In this document: piece after piece, positions 27,885-36,879 of the stretch
How the letters are laid out: the number at the start of each line of letters is the position of its first letter
Position numbering within the stretch: the stretch's first letter is position 1
Source of the DNA: Nocardioides zeae
GTDB lineage: Bacteria; Actinomycetota; Actinomycetes; Propionibacteriales; Nocardioidaceae
Length of the DNA stretch: 64,000 bases
NCBI RefSeq assembly: GCF_030818655.1
Contig: NZ_JAUTAN010000001.1
Location: 744,001 to 808,000 of the forward strand
Reading direction: 5' to 3'
Notes under the pieces: model-generated
The model's input: the letters and a program-made list of their open reading frames with translations, nothing else
Database searches by the model: none
What the model was told of the DNA's origin: nothing
Program-made: the position numbers and the translations under genes

Positions 27885-29705
27885 ATGCCGATCAACCACG
27901 ACGCCTCGTTCCTCGAGAGCATGCCGCGCAACGTGGCCGTCCAGTTCCTCGACCGCGTCGAGAAGTCCGCCGACCGCGAGGCCTACCGCTACCCGGTGGG
28001 CGACACGTGGGCGTCGGTCACGTGGCGCGAGGCGGGGGAGCGGGTCAACCGCCTCGCCGCCGGCCTGCTCGCGCTGGGCATCGAGGCCGAGCAGCGCGTC
28101 GGCATCGCCTCGGCGACGCGCTACGAGTGGATCCTCGCCGACCTGGCGGTGATGGCGGCCGGTGCCGCGACCACCACGGTCTACCCGTCGACGAACGCCG
28201 ACGACACGGCGTACATCGTCGGGGACGCCGAGTGCCAGGTCGTGTTCGCCGAGGACGACGAGCAGATCGCCAAGCTGCGCGCCCACCGCGACGAGCTGCC
28301 GAGCGTGGCCAAGGTCGTCACCTTCGACGGCACCGCCGACGGCGACTGGGTGATCGGCCTCGAGGACCTCGCGGTGCTGGGCGACGGGCTGCTCGCACAG
28401 ACCCCGGACGCGGTGCGCAAGGTCGCCGAGTCGATCGAGCCCGACGCCCTGGCCACGCTCATCTACACCTCCGGCACGACGGGCAGGCCGAAGGGCGTCC
28501 GCCTCCTCCACCGCGCGTGGGTGTACGAGGGCGAGGCGATCAAGAGCCAGGGCATCCTCGACGAGACGGACCTGCAGTTCCTGTGGCTCCCGATGGCGCA
28601 CTCGTTCGGCAAGGTGCTCCTCAGCGTCCAGATGGCGTGCGGCTTCGCGACCGCCATCGACGGCCGCGTCGAGCGGATCGTGGACAACCTGGGGGTCGTC
28701 AAGCCGACCTTCATGGGCGCCGCGCCGCGCATCTTCGAGAAGGCCCACGGCAAGATCGTGACGATGCAGGCCAACGAGGGCGGCGCGAAGGAGAAGCTGT
28801 TCAAGAAGGCCTTCGCCGTCGGTCTCGAGGTCGACCGGCGCAAGCGCGAGGGGCAGTCGATCCCGCCGCTGCTGAAGGTGCAGCACGGGATCTTCGACAA
28901 GCTCGTGTTCTCGAAGGTGCGCGACCGCTTCGGTGGACGCGTCCGCTTCTTCATCTCGGGCTCCGCGGCGCTCAACCGCGAGGTGGCGGAGTGGTTCCAC
29001 GCGGCGGGCATCCTCGTGCTCGAGGGCTACGGCCTCACCGAGACGGCCGCCGGCGCGTTCGTGAACCACCCGGAGCAGTACAAGTTCGGCTCCGTCGGTC
29101 ACGTGTTCCCCGGCGGCGAGGTCAAGATCGCCGAGGACGGCGAGGTGCTCATCAAGGGCCCCAACGTCATGCAGGGCTACCACAACCTGCCCGACAAGAC
29201 CGCCGAGACGCTCGACGCCGACGGCTGGCTGCACACCGGTGACATCGGCGAGCTCGACGCCGACGGCTTCCTGCGGATCACCGACCGCAAGAAGGACCTG
29301 TTCAAGACCTCGGGCGGCAAGTACATCGCGCCGTCCGCGATCGAGTCGCAGTTCAAGGCGCTGTGCCCCTACGCGAGCCAGTTCCTCGTCATCGGCAACA
29401 ACCGCAACTACTGCGTCGCGCTCATCACCCTCGACCCCGACCAGGTCGCCGACTGGGCGAGCCACAACGGGATGGAGGGCAAGTCCTACACGGAGGTCGT
29501 CAGCTCGCCGGCGATGCAGAAGCTGATCGACGGCTACGTGGAGCAGCTCAACGGCCGGCTCAACCGCTGGGAGACGGTCAAGAAGCACACGATCCTCGAC
29601 CACGACCTCACCATCGAGTCGGGCGAGCTGACCCCGTCGCTCAAGGTGAAGCGCCCCGTCGTGGAGCGCAACAACCAGGAGACGATCGAGAACCTGTACG
29701 CCTGA
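27885..29705 (+). CDS. long-chain acyl-CoA synthetase (AMP-binding)
   Basis: 606-residue FadD15-like acyl-CoA ligase. ATP-binding motif YTSGTTGRPKG lies at about 195-205. The A5-type motif is YGLTETAAG, then TGDIGELDADGFLRITDRKKDLFKTSGGKYIAP, carrying the hinge and catalytic region. It activates fatty acids to acyl-CoA for lipid synthesis or degradation. ATG 27885 follows an AGCAGGTAGACCGCA leader. Monocistronic, with a strong hairpin after the stop. Confidence 0.94.
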   Translation: MPINHDASFLESMPRNVAVQFLDRVEKSADREAYRYPVGDTWASVTWREAGERVNRLAAGLLALGIEAEQRVGIASATRYEWILADLAVMAAGAATTTVYPSTNADDTAYIVGDAECQVVFAEDDEQIAKLRAHRDELPSVAKVVTFDGTADGDWVIGLEDLAVLGDGLLAQTPDAVRKVAESIEPDALATLIYTSGTTGRPKGVRLLHRAWVYEGEAIKSQGILDETDLQFLWLPMAHSFGKVLLSVQMACGFATAIDGRVERIVDNLGVVKPTFMGAAPRIFEKAHGKIVTMQANEGGAKEKLFKKAFAVGLEVDRRKREGQSIPPLLKVQHGIFDKLVFSKVRDRFGGRVRFFISGSAALNREVAEWFHAAGILVLEGYGLTETAAGAFVNHPEQYKFGSVGHVFPGGEVKIAEDGEVLIKGPNVMQGYHNLPDKTAETLDADGWLHTGDIGELDADGFLRITDRKKDLFKTSGGKYIAPSAIESQFKALCPYASQFLVIGNNRNYCVALITLDPDQVADWASHNGMEGKSYTEVVSSPAMQKLIDGYVEQLNGRLNRWETVKKHTILDHDLTIESGELTPSLKVKRPVVERNNQETIENLYA

Positions 29706-29709
29706 GCCG

Positions 29710-29749
29710 GTCACGGGGGCCGTCGGCGATCGCCGGCGGCCCCCGTGAC
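29710..29749 (+). terminator. terminator after the acyl-CoA synthetase gene
   Basis: Large near-perfect palindrome: GTCACGGGGGCCG at 29710-29722 pairs with its complement at 29737-29749, and the inner part (29724-29735) is itself self-complementary. Starts 5 bp after the stop. No T-run. Confidence 0.8.
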
Positions 29750-29784
29750 GTGCGTGCCGGGACCTGCTCTGGAACACTCGGCCG

Positions 29785-31020
29785 GTGCCGTCCACCCCGC
29801 CGCCCGGCGATCCCGTCCCTGCGGACGGGTCGCTCCCGACCGACGCGCTCGCGGCGCTGGGGGACCGGCCGTTCGCGTTCTACGTGCACGTGCCCTTCTG
29901 TCGCGTGCGCTGCGGCTACTGCGACTTCAACACCTACACCGCGGCCGAGCTCGGCGGCGCCGACGCCCCGCGGGGGGCGTCACGGGCGTCGTACGTCGAC
30001 GCCGCGGTCGCCGAGGTGCGGATGGCCCGCCGGGTGCTCGGCGACGTGGGCCGTCCCGTCGACACCGTCTTCTTCGGCGGCGGCACGCCGACGCTCCTGC
30101 CGCCCGAGCACCTCACCGCAGTGCTGGGCGCGATCACCGAGGAGTTCGGGCTGGCGCCCGACGCCGAGGTCACGACCGAGGCCAACCCCGACTCGGTCAC
30201 CCGCGCCGACCTCGACGTGCTGCGGGCCGGGGGCTTCACGCGCCTGTCGTTCGGGATGCAGTCGTCGGTCTCCCACGTGCTGCGGGTCCTCGACCGCACC
30301 CACGACCCCGAGCGGGTCCCGGGCGCCGTCGCCGACGCCCGCGCGGCCGGCTTCGACGAGGTCAGCCTCGACCTCATCTACGGCACCGCGGGGGAGTCGG
30401 TCGCCGACTGGCGCGCCAGCCTCGAGGCGGCCCTGGCCTGCGCGCCCGACCACGTCTCGGCCTACTCGCTCATCGTCGAGGACGGCACCGCCCTGGCCCG
30501 CCGGGTGCGGCGCGGCGAGGTCGCGGCGCCCGACGAGGACGACCTGGCCGACAAGTACCACCTCGCCGACGAGGTGCTCACCGCTGCGGGCCTCACCTGG
30601 TACGAGGTCTCCAACTGGTCGCGCCCCGGCAGCGAGTGCCGCCACAACCTGGCCTACTGGCGCAGCGACGACTGGTGGGGCGTCGGGCCCGGCGCCCACT
30701 CCCACGTCGGCGGCGTGCGCTGGTGGAACGTGCGCCACCCCGTGGCCTACGCCGACCGCCTCGGCGCCGGAGTGTCACCGGGCCACGAGCGCGAGCTGCT
30801 CGACGCCGAGGTGCGGCGCGTCGAGCGGGTGCTGCTCGAGACCCGGCTGCGCGACGGTCTGCCGACGGACGTGCTCGACGACGACGGACGCGCCGCGCTG
30901 TCCGACCTGGTGGCGCGGGGGCTCGTGGAGCCGCCGGGCTCCCACGGGCCCGCCCGGGTCGTGCTCACCCGTGCGGGTCGCCTCCTCGCCGACGGCGTCG
31001 TGCGGGACCTCCTGGCCTGA
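29785..31020 (+). CDS. hemW: radical SAM heme chaperone HemW
   Basis: 411-residue HemN-like radical SAM protein with the iron-sulfur motif CRVRCGYC (Cys-x3-Cys-x2-Cys) near residue 40, the SAM-binding GGGTP and the HemW-type continuation RLSFGMQS and NLAYWRSDDWWGVGPGAHS. HemW inserts heme into respiratory proteins and is not a coproporphyrinogen oxidase. GTG start at 29785 with a weak AACACT hexamer 6 nt upstream. Its position after lepA, here with some genes inserted, is conserved. Confidence 0.92.
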   Translation: MPSTPPPGDPVPADGSLPTDALAALGDRPFAFYVHVPFCRVRCGYCDFNTYTAAELGGADAPRGASRASYVDAAVAEVRMARRVLGDVGRPVDTVFFGGGTPTLLPPEHLTAVLGAITEEFGLAPDAEVTTEANPDSVTRADLDVLRAGGFTRLSFGMQSSVSHVLRVLDRTHDPERVPGAVADARAAGFDEVSLDLIYGTAGESVADWRASLEAALACAPDHVSAYSLIVEDGTALARRVRRGEVAAPDEDDLADKYHLADEVLTAAGLTWYEVSNWSRPGSECRHNLAYWRSDDWWGVGPGAHSHVGGVRWWNVRHPVAYADRLGAGVSPGHERELLDAEVRRVERVLLETRLRDGLPTDVLDDDGRAALSDLVARGLVEPPGSHGPARVVLTRAGRLLADGVVRDLLA

Positions 31021-31041
31021 GCCGGGAGGGGCCGCCCGCGA

Positions 31042-31896
31042 TCAGCCGGCGGGGTCCGTCACGAAGTCGATGAGCTCCTCGACCCGGCCCAGCAGCGCCG
31101 GCTCGAGATCGGCGAACGAGGACACCCGGCCGAGGATCTGCTGCCAGGCGCGGGCGATGTCGGCCTGGTTGCGGTGGGGCCACCCCAGGTGCTGGCACAC
31201 GCCGTGCTTCCACTCGACGGAGCGCGGGATCGTGGGCCACGCGCGCAGCCCGATGCGGTCGGGCTTCACGGCCTGCCAGATGTCGACGAACGGGTGGCCG
31301 ACGATGAGCACGTGCCCGCCGACGGCCGAGCGCGCGATCGAGTCGGCGATGCGGCTCTCCTTCGAGCCCCGCACGAGGTGGTCGACGAGCACGCCGACGC
31401 GGCGCCCCGGGCCCGGCCTGAAGTCCACGAGGTGGTCGGCCAGGTCGTCGACCCCGCCGAGGAACTCCACGACCACGCCCTCGATGCGCAGGTCGTCGCC
31501 CCACACCTTCTCGACGAGCTCGGCGTCGTGCCGGCCCTCCACGAAGATCCGCGACTCGCGCGCGACCCGTGCCTTCGCGTCGTGGACCGCGATGGAGCCG
31601 GAGGCCGTGCGCGCGGGTCGCGCCGGCGCCGCCGCGGCCCGCACGGGCGCGGTCAGGATCACCGGCTTGCCCTCGAGCAGGAACCCGGGCCCGAGCGGGA
31701 ACGTGCGGCGCTTGCCACGCCGGTCCTCGAGGGTCAGCACGTCGAGGTCGCGGTCGACGGTGACGATCTCGCCGCACCAGTCGGTCGTGACCTCCTCGAC
31801 GACGAGCCCGAGGTCGGCCGGGTGCTCCACCGCGCGGCCGCGCTTGGGGGCACGCCAGTCGCCGGAGAGGACGTCGGTTCCGTAGCGGTCGTTCAC
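31042..31896 (-). CDS. DUF3097 family protein
   Basis: 284-residue conserved actinobacterial protein of unknown function. Starts VNDRYGTDVLSGDW and has the family stretches VEEVTTDWCGEIV, RIFVEGRHDAELVEKVWGDDLR (a TOPRIM-like segment) and GHVLIVGHPFVDIWQAVKP. The GTG at 31896 lies 8 nt after TAGCGT (31905-31910), suggesting leaderless transcription. Convergent with hemW. The TOPRIM-like E...D pattern hints at nucleic-acid chemistry, but function is unknown. Confidence 0.88.
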   Translation of the reverse strand: MNDRYGTDVLSGDWRAPKRGRAVEHPADLGLVVEEVTTDWCGEIVTVDRDLDVLTLEDRRGKRRTFPLGPGFLLEGKPVILTAPVRAAAAPARPARTASGSIAVHDAKARVARESRIFVEGRHDAELVEKVWGDDLRIEGVVVEFLGGVDDLADHLVDFRPGPGRRVGVLVDHLVRGSKESRIADSIARSAVGGHVLIVGHPFVDIWQAVKPDRIGLRAWPTIPRSVEWKHGVCQHLGWPHRNQADIARAWQQILGRVSSFADLEPALLGRVEELIDFVTDPAG

Positions 31897-31958
31897 GTCG
31901 GTAGACGCTAGGGGGCGCCACCGACGGTCCTGGCGAGCCACGCCGCGCCGGGCCGACC

Positions 31959-32819
31959 TCACAGCAGGGGGAGGCGCACCGCCCCCGGCGGCAGGTGGGC
32001 GTACCCGCGCCGTACGGCGTGCTCCAGCGCCTCCCGGGGGTAGGGCCAGTCGCCGGTGGCGAGTGCCGCGGACGCCGGTACGCCGCGGCCCGCCAGCTCC
32101 GCGATCGTCGCCGCCACCCGGGCGACGTCGTCGTGCTGCGCCGCGACGGTGTCCCGACCGGTCACGGCACCGTGCCCGGGGACGACGACCGAGGCGGGGG
32201 AGAGCAGGCCGAGCAGGAGCTCGAGGGAGCCGGGCCACTCCAGCGGGTGGCTGTCGGGGCCGTAGGCGGGCAGCGCCTCCACGAGGTCGCCGGCGACGAG
32301 GACGTCGGCGTCCGGCACACGCACCACCAGGTCGCCGGCCGTGTGGCCCCGTCCGGGGTGCAGGAGCTCGAGGTGGCGGTCGCCGAGGTCGACCACGTGG
32401 ACCCCGGAGAACGTGGTGGTCGGCGGGACGACGCGGCTCGCACGCATCTCCTCGAGCCGCGGGTCGTCGGGAGCGGCGAGCGCCTCGGCGTCGAGCTGCG
32501 CCGGCACGCTGGCGGCCATGCGTGCGGCAGCGGTCTCGTGGCCGACGAGCGCTGCGGCGGGCCAGGCGTCGAGGACGGTGCCGTTGCCGAGCACGTGGTC
32601 GTGGTGCTCGTGGGTGGCGACGACGGCCAGCAGGGGGGTGCCGGGGGCGAGCACGCGGCGTACCCGCTCCACGAGCCCGGCGGCGGCGCGCTCGGAGGCG
32701 AGGGTGTCGACCAGCACGGCGCCCGCCGTGCCTGCGACGAGGGTGACGTTGACGTCGTACCAGGCGTGACGGGCGACCCAGACGCGGTCCGCGACCTCGG
32801 TGAACGTCCCGTCCTGCAC
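31959..32819 (-). CDS. MBL-fold metallo-hydrolase
   Basis: 286-residue metallo-beta-lactamase-fold protein. The metal motif THEHHDHVLG is complete (HxHxDH), followed by a later His in HPGRGHTAGD and the VAGDLVE aspartate, then PGHGAVTG. Likely hydrolase of the class that includes glyoxalase II-like and lactonase enzymes; substrate unknown. The start was set to GTG 32819 because TAGGGT (32827-32832) lies 7 nt upstream; the GTG at 32828 overlaps that element. Confidence 0.85.
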   Translation of the reverse strand: MQDGTFTEVADRVWVARHAWYDVNVTLVAGTAGAVLVDTLASERAAAGLVERVRRVLAPGTPLLAVVATHEHHDHVLGNGTVLDAWPAAALVGHETAAARMAASVPAQLDAEALAAPDDPRLEEMRASRVVPPTTTFSGVHVVDLGDRHLELLHPGRGHTAGDLVVRVPDADVLVAGDLVEALPAYGPDSHPLEWPGSLELLLGLLSPASVVVPGHGAVTGRDTVAAQHDDVARVAATIAELAGRGVPASAALATGDWPYPREALEHAVRRGYAHLPPGAVRLPLL

Positions 32820-32855
32820 GGGGCCCACCCTAGGTGGGTGGGTCGGCCGGGTGCG

Positions 32856-33557
32856 TCAGCAGAGACCGGCGTGCAGGTGCTCGCGGAGCGCGGCGGCGAG
32901 CTCGTCGGGGGTCGTGGCGTCGCCGTCGAAGTCGACGCGGCGCAGGTGGGCGCCGTCCCCGTCGACCCACCGCACCTCGACCCCGGCGGGGGACAGGTCG
33001 TGGAGCGCGGCGCCGATGAGGCGGGGCGCGGGGGTGCCGGTGCAGAGCGAGACGGCCTGGCGCAGCTCGGCGTCGTGGCACTCGTTGAGGTGCTCGGTGC
33101 AGCGCCGCAGGTAGCCCCGGTTGAGCGCGTGGGCGGGGCTCGTGAAGAGGGCGGCGGGCACCCGGTACTGCCGCGTCGAGCCGTCGGCCTGCGTGCGGAT
33201 CAGCATGATGATCGTCGGCTCGATCGCCACGGCGCTCATGGCGGGGTCGCAGCACGGACGCGGCGCGGCGAGCTTGCCGGCGATGACGACCGACTCCGTC
33301 GTGCCGTCCTCCTCCACGACGCCCGAGATGATGCGGAGCAGGGCCTTCTGGCGGGACTGGCCGGCCTGCTCGACGACGGAGCCCGCGCGGCAGACGAGCG
33401 TCGGCACGCCGGAGCGGTCCTGCAGCCCGAGGTCGTCGCCGCCGAAGAGGTGCTCGGTGCCCTTGATGACCATGCTGGCGGCGGCGGGGCAGGACAGCGC
33501 GCTGCGTGCACGAGCGGCGAGCTGGTCGGGATCGGCCGACGTGAGCATGGGGAACAC
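32856..33557 (-). CDS. DUF2470/pyridoxamine-oxidase-like protein, iron regulated
   Basis: 233-residue protein with a split-barrel N-terminal part and a C-terminal DUF2470-like domain (GVEVRWVDGDGAHLRRVDFDGDATTPDELAAALREHL). This architecture is shared with heme-utilisation/heme-degrading proteins of the HugZ type. Three Cys are clustered near CRAGSV, RPCCDP and CLCT-type positions. The start is GTG 33557, six nt after AGGAGG (33564-33569). A DtxR/IdeR iron box lies directly upstream, so it is probably induced by iron limitation and may help release iron from heme (inference). Confidence 0.8.
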   Translation of the reverse strand: MFPMLTSADPDQLAARARSALSCPAAASMVIKGTEHLFGGDDLGLQDRSGVPTLVCRAGSVVEQAGQSRQKALLRIISGVVEEDGTTESVVIAGKLAAPRPCCDPAMSAVAIEPTIIMLIRTQADGSTRQYRVPAALFTSPAHALNRGYLRRCTEHLNECHDAELRQAVSLCTGTPAPRLIGAALHDLSPAGVEVRWVDGDGAHLRRVDFDGDATTPDELAAALREHLHAGLC

Positions 33558-33576
33558 GAGCTACCTCCTGAGCGAC

Positions 33577-33595
33577 TTAGGCAAGGCTAACCTAG
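33577..33595 (-). promoter_or_regulatory. DtxR/IdeR iron box
   Basis: TTAGGCAAGGCTAACCTAG matches the 19-bp iron-box consensus (TTAGGTTAGSCTAACCTAA) at nearly all positions. It lies 20-38 bp upstream of the DUF2470 start and upstream of its Shine-Dalgarno, where an iron-loaded repressor would block transcription. No dtxR gene lies in the window. Confidence 0.8.
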
Positions 33596-33645
33596 CGTCG
33601 TCGGTCTGTCACCCAGGCTCCCGAAATTCGTCGGTGGTCGTAGCA

Positions 33646-33672
33646 TTGGCACTCGCGCGCGAGGAGTGCCAG
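33646..33672 (+). promoter_or_regulatory. CIRCE element (HrcA operator)
   Basis: TTGGCACTC, nine bases, GAGTGCCAG: the classical inverted repeat bound by HrcA (consensus TTAGCACTC-N9-GAGTGCTAA). It lies 32 bp before the hrcA GTG and just after a TAGCAT -10 candidate (33641-33646), so binding would block initiation. Confidence 0.88.
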
Positions 33673-33704
33673 GCTCGGCGCGGACATCGGCGGAAGGAGC
33701 GAGG

Positions 33705-34751
33705 GTGGTCGAGGAGCGTCGGCTCGCCGTGCTGCGGGCCATCGTCGAGGACTACGTCGCGACCGAGGAGCCGGTGGGCTCCAAGGCGCTGGTCGAGCGG
33801 CACGGGCTGGGCGTCTCGCCCGCCACGGTGCGCAACGACATGGCGGTGCTCGAGGAGGAGGGACTGATCCACCAGCCCCACACGAGCGCCGGTCGGATCC
33901 CCACCGACAAGGGCTACCGGCTGTTCGTCGACCGGCTCACCACGGTGCGTCCCATGTCGACCGCCGAGAAGCGCGCCATCGCCACGTTCCTCGAGGGCGC
34001 GATCGACGTCGACGACGTGGTGCGCCGCAGCGTGCGCATGCTTGCGCAGCTCACCCACCAGGTGGCCGTGGTGCAGTACCCCACGCTGTCCGCCAGCACC
34101 GTCCGCCACGTCGAGGTGGTGGCGCTCGCGCCGCGCCGGCTCCTCGTCGTGCTCATCCTCTCCAGCGGGCGCGTCGAGCAGCGGCTCGTCGAGCTCCAGC
34201 ACGACCTCGCCGACGACCAGGTGGCCACGCTCCGTGCGCAGGTCAACCAGGCCGTCGTGGGGGAGCGGCTGGTCGCCGCCAGCACGGCGCTGCGGTCGCT
34301 GCGCGCGGACGGACCGGACGCCACGGGGCCGGGCGAGATCCGCGACGCCGTGCTCGACGACGTCGTGACGGTGCTCGTCGAGGCGCTGGCCCACCACTCC
34401 TCCGACCAGCGGGTCGTCGTCGGCGGCGCGGCGAACCTGGCGCGCGCGGGCGAGGGCTTCGACACGATGCTGCGGCCCATGCTCGAGGCGCTCGAGGAGC
34501 AGGTGGTGCTGCTCAAGCTGCTCGGCGAGGCCACCACCGGCGGCGGGGTGACCGTGCGCATCGGGGCCGAGGGCCCCGTCGAGGAGCTGGCGGGCACGAG
34601 CGTCGTCACCGCGGGGTACGGCGCGGGCCCCGAGGCCCTCTCGTCGCTCGGCATCGTGGGGCCCACCCGCATGGACTACGCGGGGAGCATGGCCGCCGTG
34701 CGCGCCGTGGCCCGCTACATGTCGCGGATCCTCGACGAGAGCGGCAGCTGA
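33705..34751 (+). CDS. hrcA: heat-inducible transcription repressor HrcA
   Basis: 348-residue repressor. The N-terminal winged helix has [27 protein letters not shown] followed by [18 protein letters not shown]. The central GAF-like region and C-terminus ending [23 protein letters not shown] are complete. The start GTG 33705 has AAGGAG upstream at 33694-33699; upstream in-frame ATG 33666 lies inside CIRCE and is rejected. Represses its own operon (hrcA-dnaJ-rsmE) through CIRCE; heat or unfolded proteins relieve repression via GroEL in other bacteria. Confidence 0.95.
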   Translation: MVEERRLAVLRAIVEDYVATEEPVGSKALVERHGLGVSPATVRNDMAVLEEEGLIHQPHTSAGRIPTDKGYRLFVDRLTTVRPMSTAEKRAIATFLEGAIDVDDVVRRSVRMLAQLTHQVAVVQYPTLSASTVRHVEVVALAPRRLLVVLILSSGRVEQRLVELQHDLADDQVATLRAQVNQAVVGERLVAASTALRSLRADGPDATGPGEIRDAVLDDVVTVLVEALAHHSSDQRVVVGGAANLARAGEGFDTMLRPMLEALEEQVVLLKLLGEATTGGGVTVRIGAEGPVEELAGTSVVTAGYGAGPEALSSLGIVGPTRMDYAGSMAAVRAVARYMSRILDESGS

Positions 34752-34812
34752 GCCGCGACGTACTCCTCCGGGCCGGTCCCGGACACCGACCGACACGAGA
34801 ACGACGGAAGCG

Positions 34813-36009
34813 ATGGACAGGACACACGTGAGCCAGGACCTCTACGAGCTGCTCGGCGTCAGCCGTGACGCCGACGCCGACGCCATCAAGAAGGCGTACC
34901 GGCGACTGGCCCGTCAGCTGCACCCGGACGTCAACCCCGACCCGGAGACGCAGGAGAAGTTCAAGGAGGTCAGCCGCGCCTACGAGGTGCTGTCGGACCC
35001 CCAGAAGCGGGCGGCCTACGACCGCGGCGGCGACCCGTTCGGCGGTGGCTTCGGCGGCGCCGGGCAGGGCCAGGGCTTCTCGTTCACCGACATCATGGAC
35101 GCCTTCTTCGGGGGCGGTGCCGGCGGTCAGGGACAGGGTGGCCGCGGTCCGCGACCGCGGCAGCGCCGCGGCCAGGACGCCCTCATCCGCCTCGACGTCG
35201 AGCTCGCCGAGGCCGCGTTCGGGGTCACCCGCGAGCTGAAGGTCGACACCGCGGTCGTGTGCGAGACCTGCGCGGGCGACGGTGCCGCCCCGGGCTCGAG
35301 CCCGCAGACCTGCAGCACCTGCCGCGGCGCGGGCGAGGTCGCCCACGTGCAGCGCTCGTTCCTGGGCGAGATCCGCACGCTGCGGCCGTGCGCCGCCTGC
35401 CGCGGCTTCGGCACGATCATCCCCGACCCCTGCCGCACCTGCTCGGGGGAGGGACGCGTGCGCTCGCGCCGCAACCTGACGATCAAGATCCCGGCGGGCG
35501 TCGACACCGGCACCCGCGTGCAGCTGACCGGTCAGGGCGAGGTGGGCCCGGGCGGTGGTCCCGCCGGCGACCTGTACGTCGAGATCCGGGTCGCCGAGCA
35601 CGAGTTCTTCGTGCGCGACGGCGGCGACCTGCACTGCGTCGTCACCGTGCCGATGACCGCCGCGGCGCTCGGCGCCTCGATCACGCTGCCCCTCCTCGAG
35701 GCCGACCTCGTCACGGACGGCGCGGACAGCGACCTCGAGACCCAGACGCGGATCGAGGTGAAGCCCGGCACGCAGTCGGGGACCGAGCAGGTGCTGCGCG
35801 GGCGCGGCGTGCCCGGTCTCCGCGGCGCGGCCCGGGGCGACCTGGTCGTGACGGTGGCCGTGGAGACCCCGCAGAAGCTCGACTCGCGGCAGGAGGCCCT
35901 GCTGCGCGAGCTCGCCGAGCTGCGGGGCGAGCAGCAGGCCGACGACGGGTCCGTGCAGATGCGCCGCGGGTCGTTCTTCGACCGGCTGCGCGACAAGTTC
36001 AACCACTGA
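34813..36009 (+). CDS. dnaJ: chaperone DnaJ (second actinobacterial type)
   Basis: 398-residue type I Hsp40. J-domain with LHPDVN, Gly-rich region ([13 protein letters not shown]), four zinc-binding repeats ([32 protein letters not shown]) and C-terminal substrate-binding domains. Stimulates DnaK ATPase and delivers clients. The ATG at 34813 has GGAAG upstream; GTG 34828 ([10 protein letters not shown]) is an alternative that fits many homologues. Follows hrcA by 61 bp, hence the DnaJ2 position; no dnaK nearby. Confidence 0.94.
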   Translation: MDRTHVSQDLYELLGVSRDADADAIKKAYRRLARQLHPDVNPDPETQEKFKEVSRAYEVLSDPQKRAAYDRGGDPFGGGFGGAGQGQGFSFTDIMDAFFGGGAGGQGQGGRGPRPRQRRGQDALIRLDVELAEAAFGVTRELKVDTAVVCETCAGDGAAPGSSPQTCSTCRGAGEVAHVQRSFLGEIRTLRPCAACRGFGTIIPDPCRTCSGEGRVRSRRNLTIKIPAGVDTGTRVQLTGQGEVGPGGGPAGDLYVEIRVAEHEFFVRDGGDLHCVVTVPMTAAALGASITLPLLEADLVTDGADSDLETQTRIEVKPGTQSGTEQVLRGRGVPGLRGAARGDLVVTVAVETPQKLDSRQEALLRELAELRGEQQADDGSVQMRRGSFFDRLRDKFNH

Positions 36010-36019
36010 GCGGGCGCCG

Positions 36020-36766
36020 GTGAGCCTCCCGGTCCAGCTCTGCCCGGCGCTCGCGGACGCCCGCCCCGGCGTCGTCGTGCGGCTCGGGGGCGACGAGGCG
36101 CACCACGCCGTCGCCGTGCGGCGCACGGTGGTGGGCGAGGAGCTGCGGCTCGTGGACGGCCGCGGTCGCTCCGCGACGGGGGTCGTCGTCGCGACGGGCA
36201 AGCGGGTGCTCGACGTCGAGGTCCGCGACGTCGTCGACGAGCCCCGGCCCGGCCCCGCGATCACGGTCGTGCAGGCGCTGCCGAAGGGTGACCGCGGAGA
36301 GCTGGCCGTCGAGGTGCTGACCGAGGTCGGCGTCGAGCGGATCGTGCCGTGGGCGGCGTCGCGCAGCGTCGCCGTGTGGCGCGGCGAGCGGGCGGTGAAG
36401 TCCCACGCGAAGTGGGCCGCCACGGCGCGGGAGGCGGCCAAGCAGGCGCGGCGCGCGTGGTTCCCCGAGGTGACCCCCCTGGCCTCCACGGCTGCGGTCG
36501 CGGAGCTGGTGGCGGCCATCGACCTCGTCGTCGTGCTCCACGAGGAGGCCCGTGCGGCGCTGGGCGGGCTCGTGGTGCCCGACGCGCCCGGCGCGAGCAT
36601 CGGCGTCGTGGTCGGTCCCGAGGGCGGCCTGGCCCCCGAGGAGGTGGCCGCCTTCGAGGCGGCCGGCGCCACGACCGTGCGGCTCGGTGCCGAGGTGCTG
36701 CGCACCTCGACCGCCGGGCTCGCCGCGGTCGCGGCCCTGCTGGCCCGCACGTCCCGCTGGGGCTGA
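36020..36766 (+). CDS. rsmE: 16S rRNA (uracil1498-N3)-methyltransferase
   Basis: 248-residue SPOUT-class RNA methyltransferase. The N-terminal PUA-like part includes [20 protein letters not shown]. The C-terminal trefoil-knot SAM site is VVVGPEGGLAPEEV with LGAEVLRTSTAG. Methylates U1498 in 16S rRNA. GTG start 10 bp after the dnaJ stop, so last gene of the heat-shock operon, an order conserved in actinobacteria. Confidence 0.94.
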   Translation: MSLPVQLCPALADARPGVVVRLGGDEAHHAVAVRRTVVGEELRLVDGRGRSATGVVVATGKRVLDVEVRDVVDEPRPGPAITVVQALPKGDRGELAVEVLTEVGVERIVPWAASRSVAVWRGERAVKSHAKWAATAREAAKQARRAWFPEVTPLASTAAVAELVAAIDLVVVLHEEARAALGGLVVPDAPGASIGVVVGPEGGLAPEEVAAFEAAGATTVRLGAEVLRTSTAGLAAVAALLARTSRWG

Positions 36767-36795
36767 GCCGCGGCGTACCCCCCCCTTCCCACCCC

Positions 36796-36842
36796 GGTCG
36801 TGGTGTGAGACCTGCGTATTCCGGTGGCCTCGCACCACGACC
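36796..36842. terminator. long hairpin between rsmE and a convergent lipoprotein gene
   Basis: GGTCGTGGTG (36796-36805) pairs perfectly with CACCACGACC (36833-36842), and the stem extends inwards by about seven more pairs with one mismatch, leaving a 13-nt loop. Located between convergent genes, suited to terminate both. No T-run. Confidence 0.75.
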
Positions 36843-36844
36843 CG

Positions 36845-36876
36845 GGGTCAGGGGGTCAGGGGGTCAGGGGGTCAGC
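36845..36876. repeat. 8-bp tandem repeat
   Basis: Four consecutive near-identical units of GGGTCAGG fill the gap between the hairpin and the stop codon of the lipoprotein gene. Simple-sequence tract; function unknown, copy number likely variable. Confidence 0.85.
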
Positions 36877-36879
36877 GCC

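Noticed and set aside
29785..31020. Coproporphyrinogen III oxidase HemN
   Set aside because: The Cys motif context and C-terminal pattern fit the heme chaperone HemW; position near lepA also fits HemW.
32820..32828. Upstream GTG at 32828 as start of the MBL-fold gene
   Set aside because: This codon overlaps the TAGGGT -10 element; GTG 32819 is placed 7 nt after it as in other leaderless genes here.
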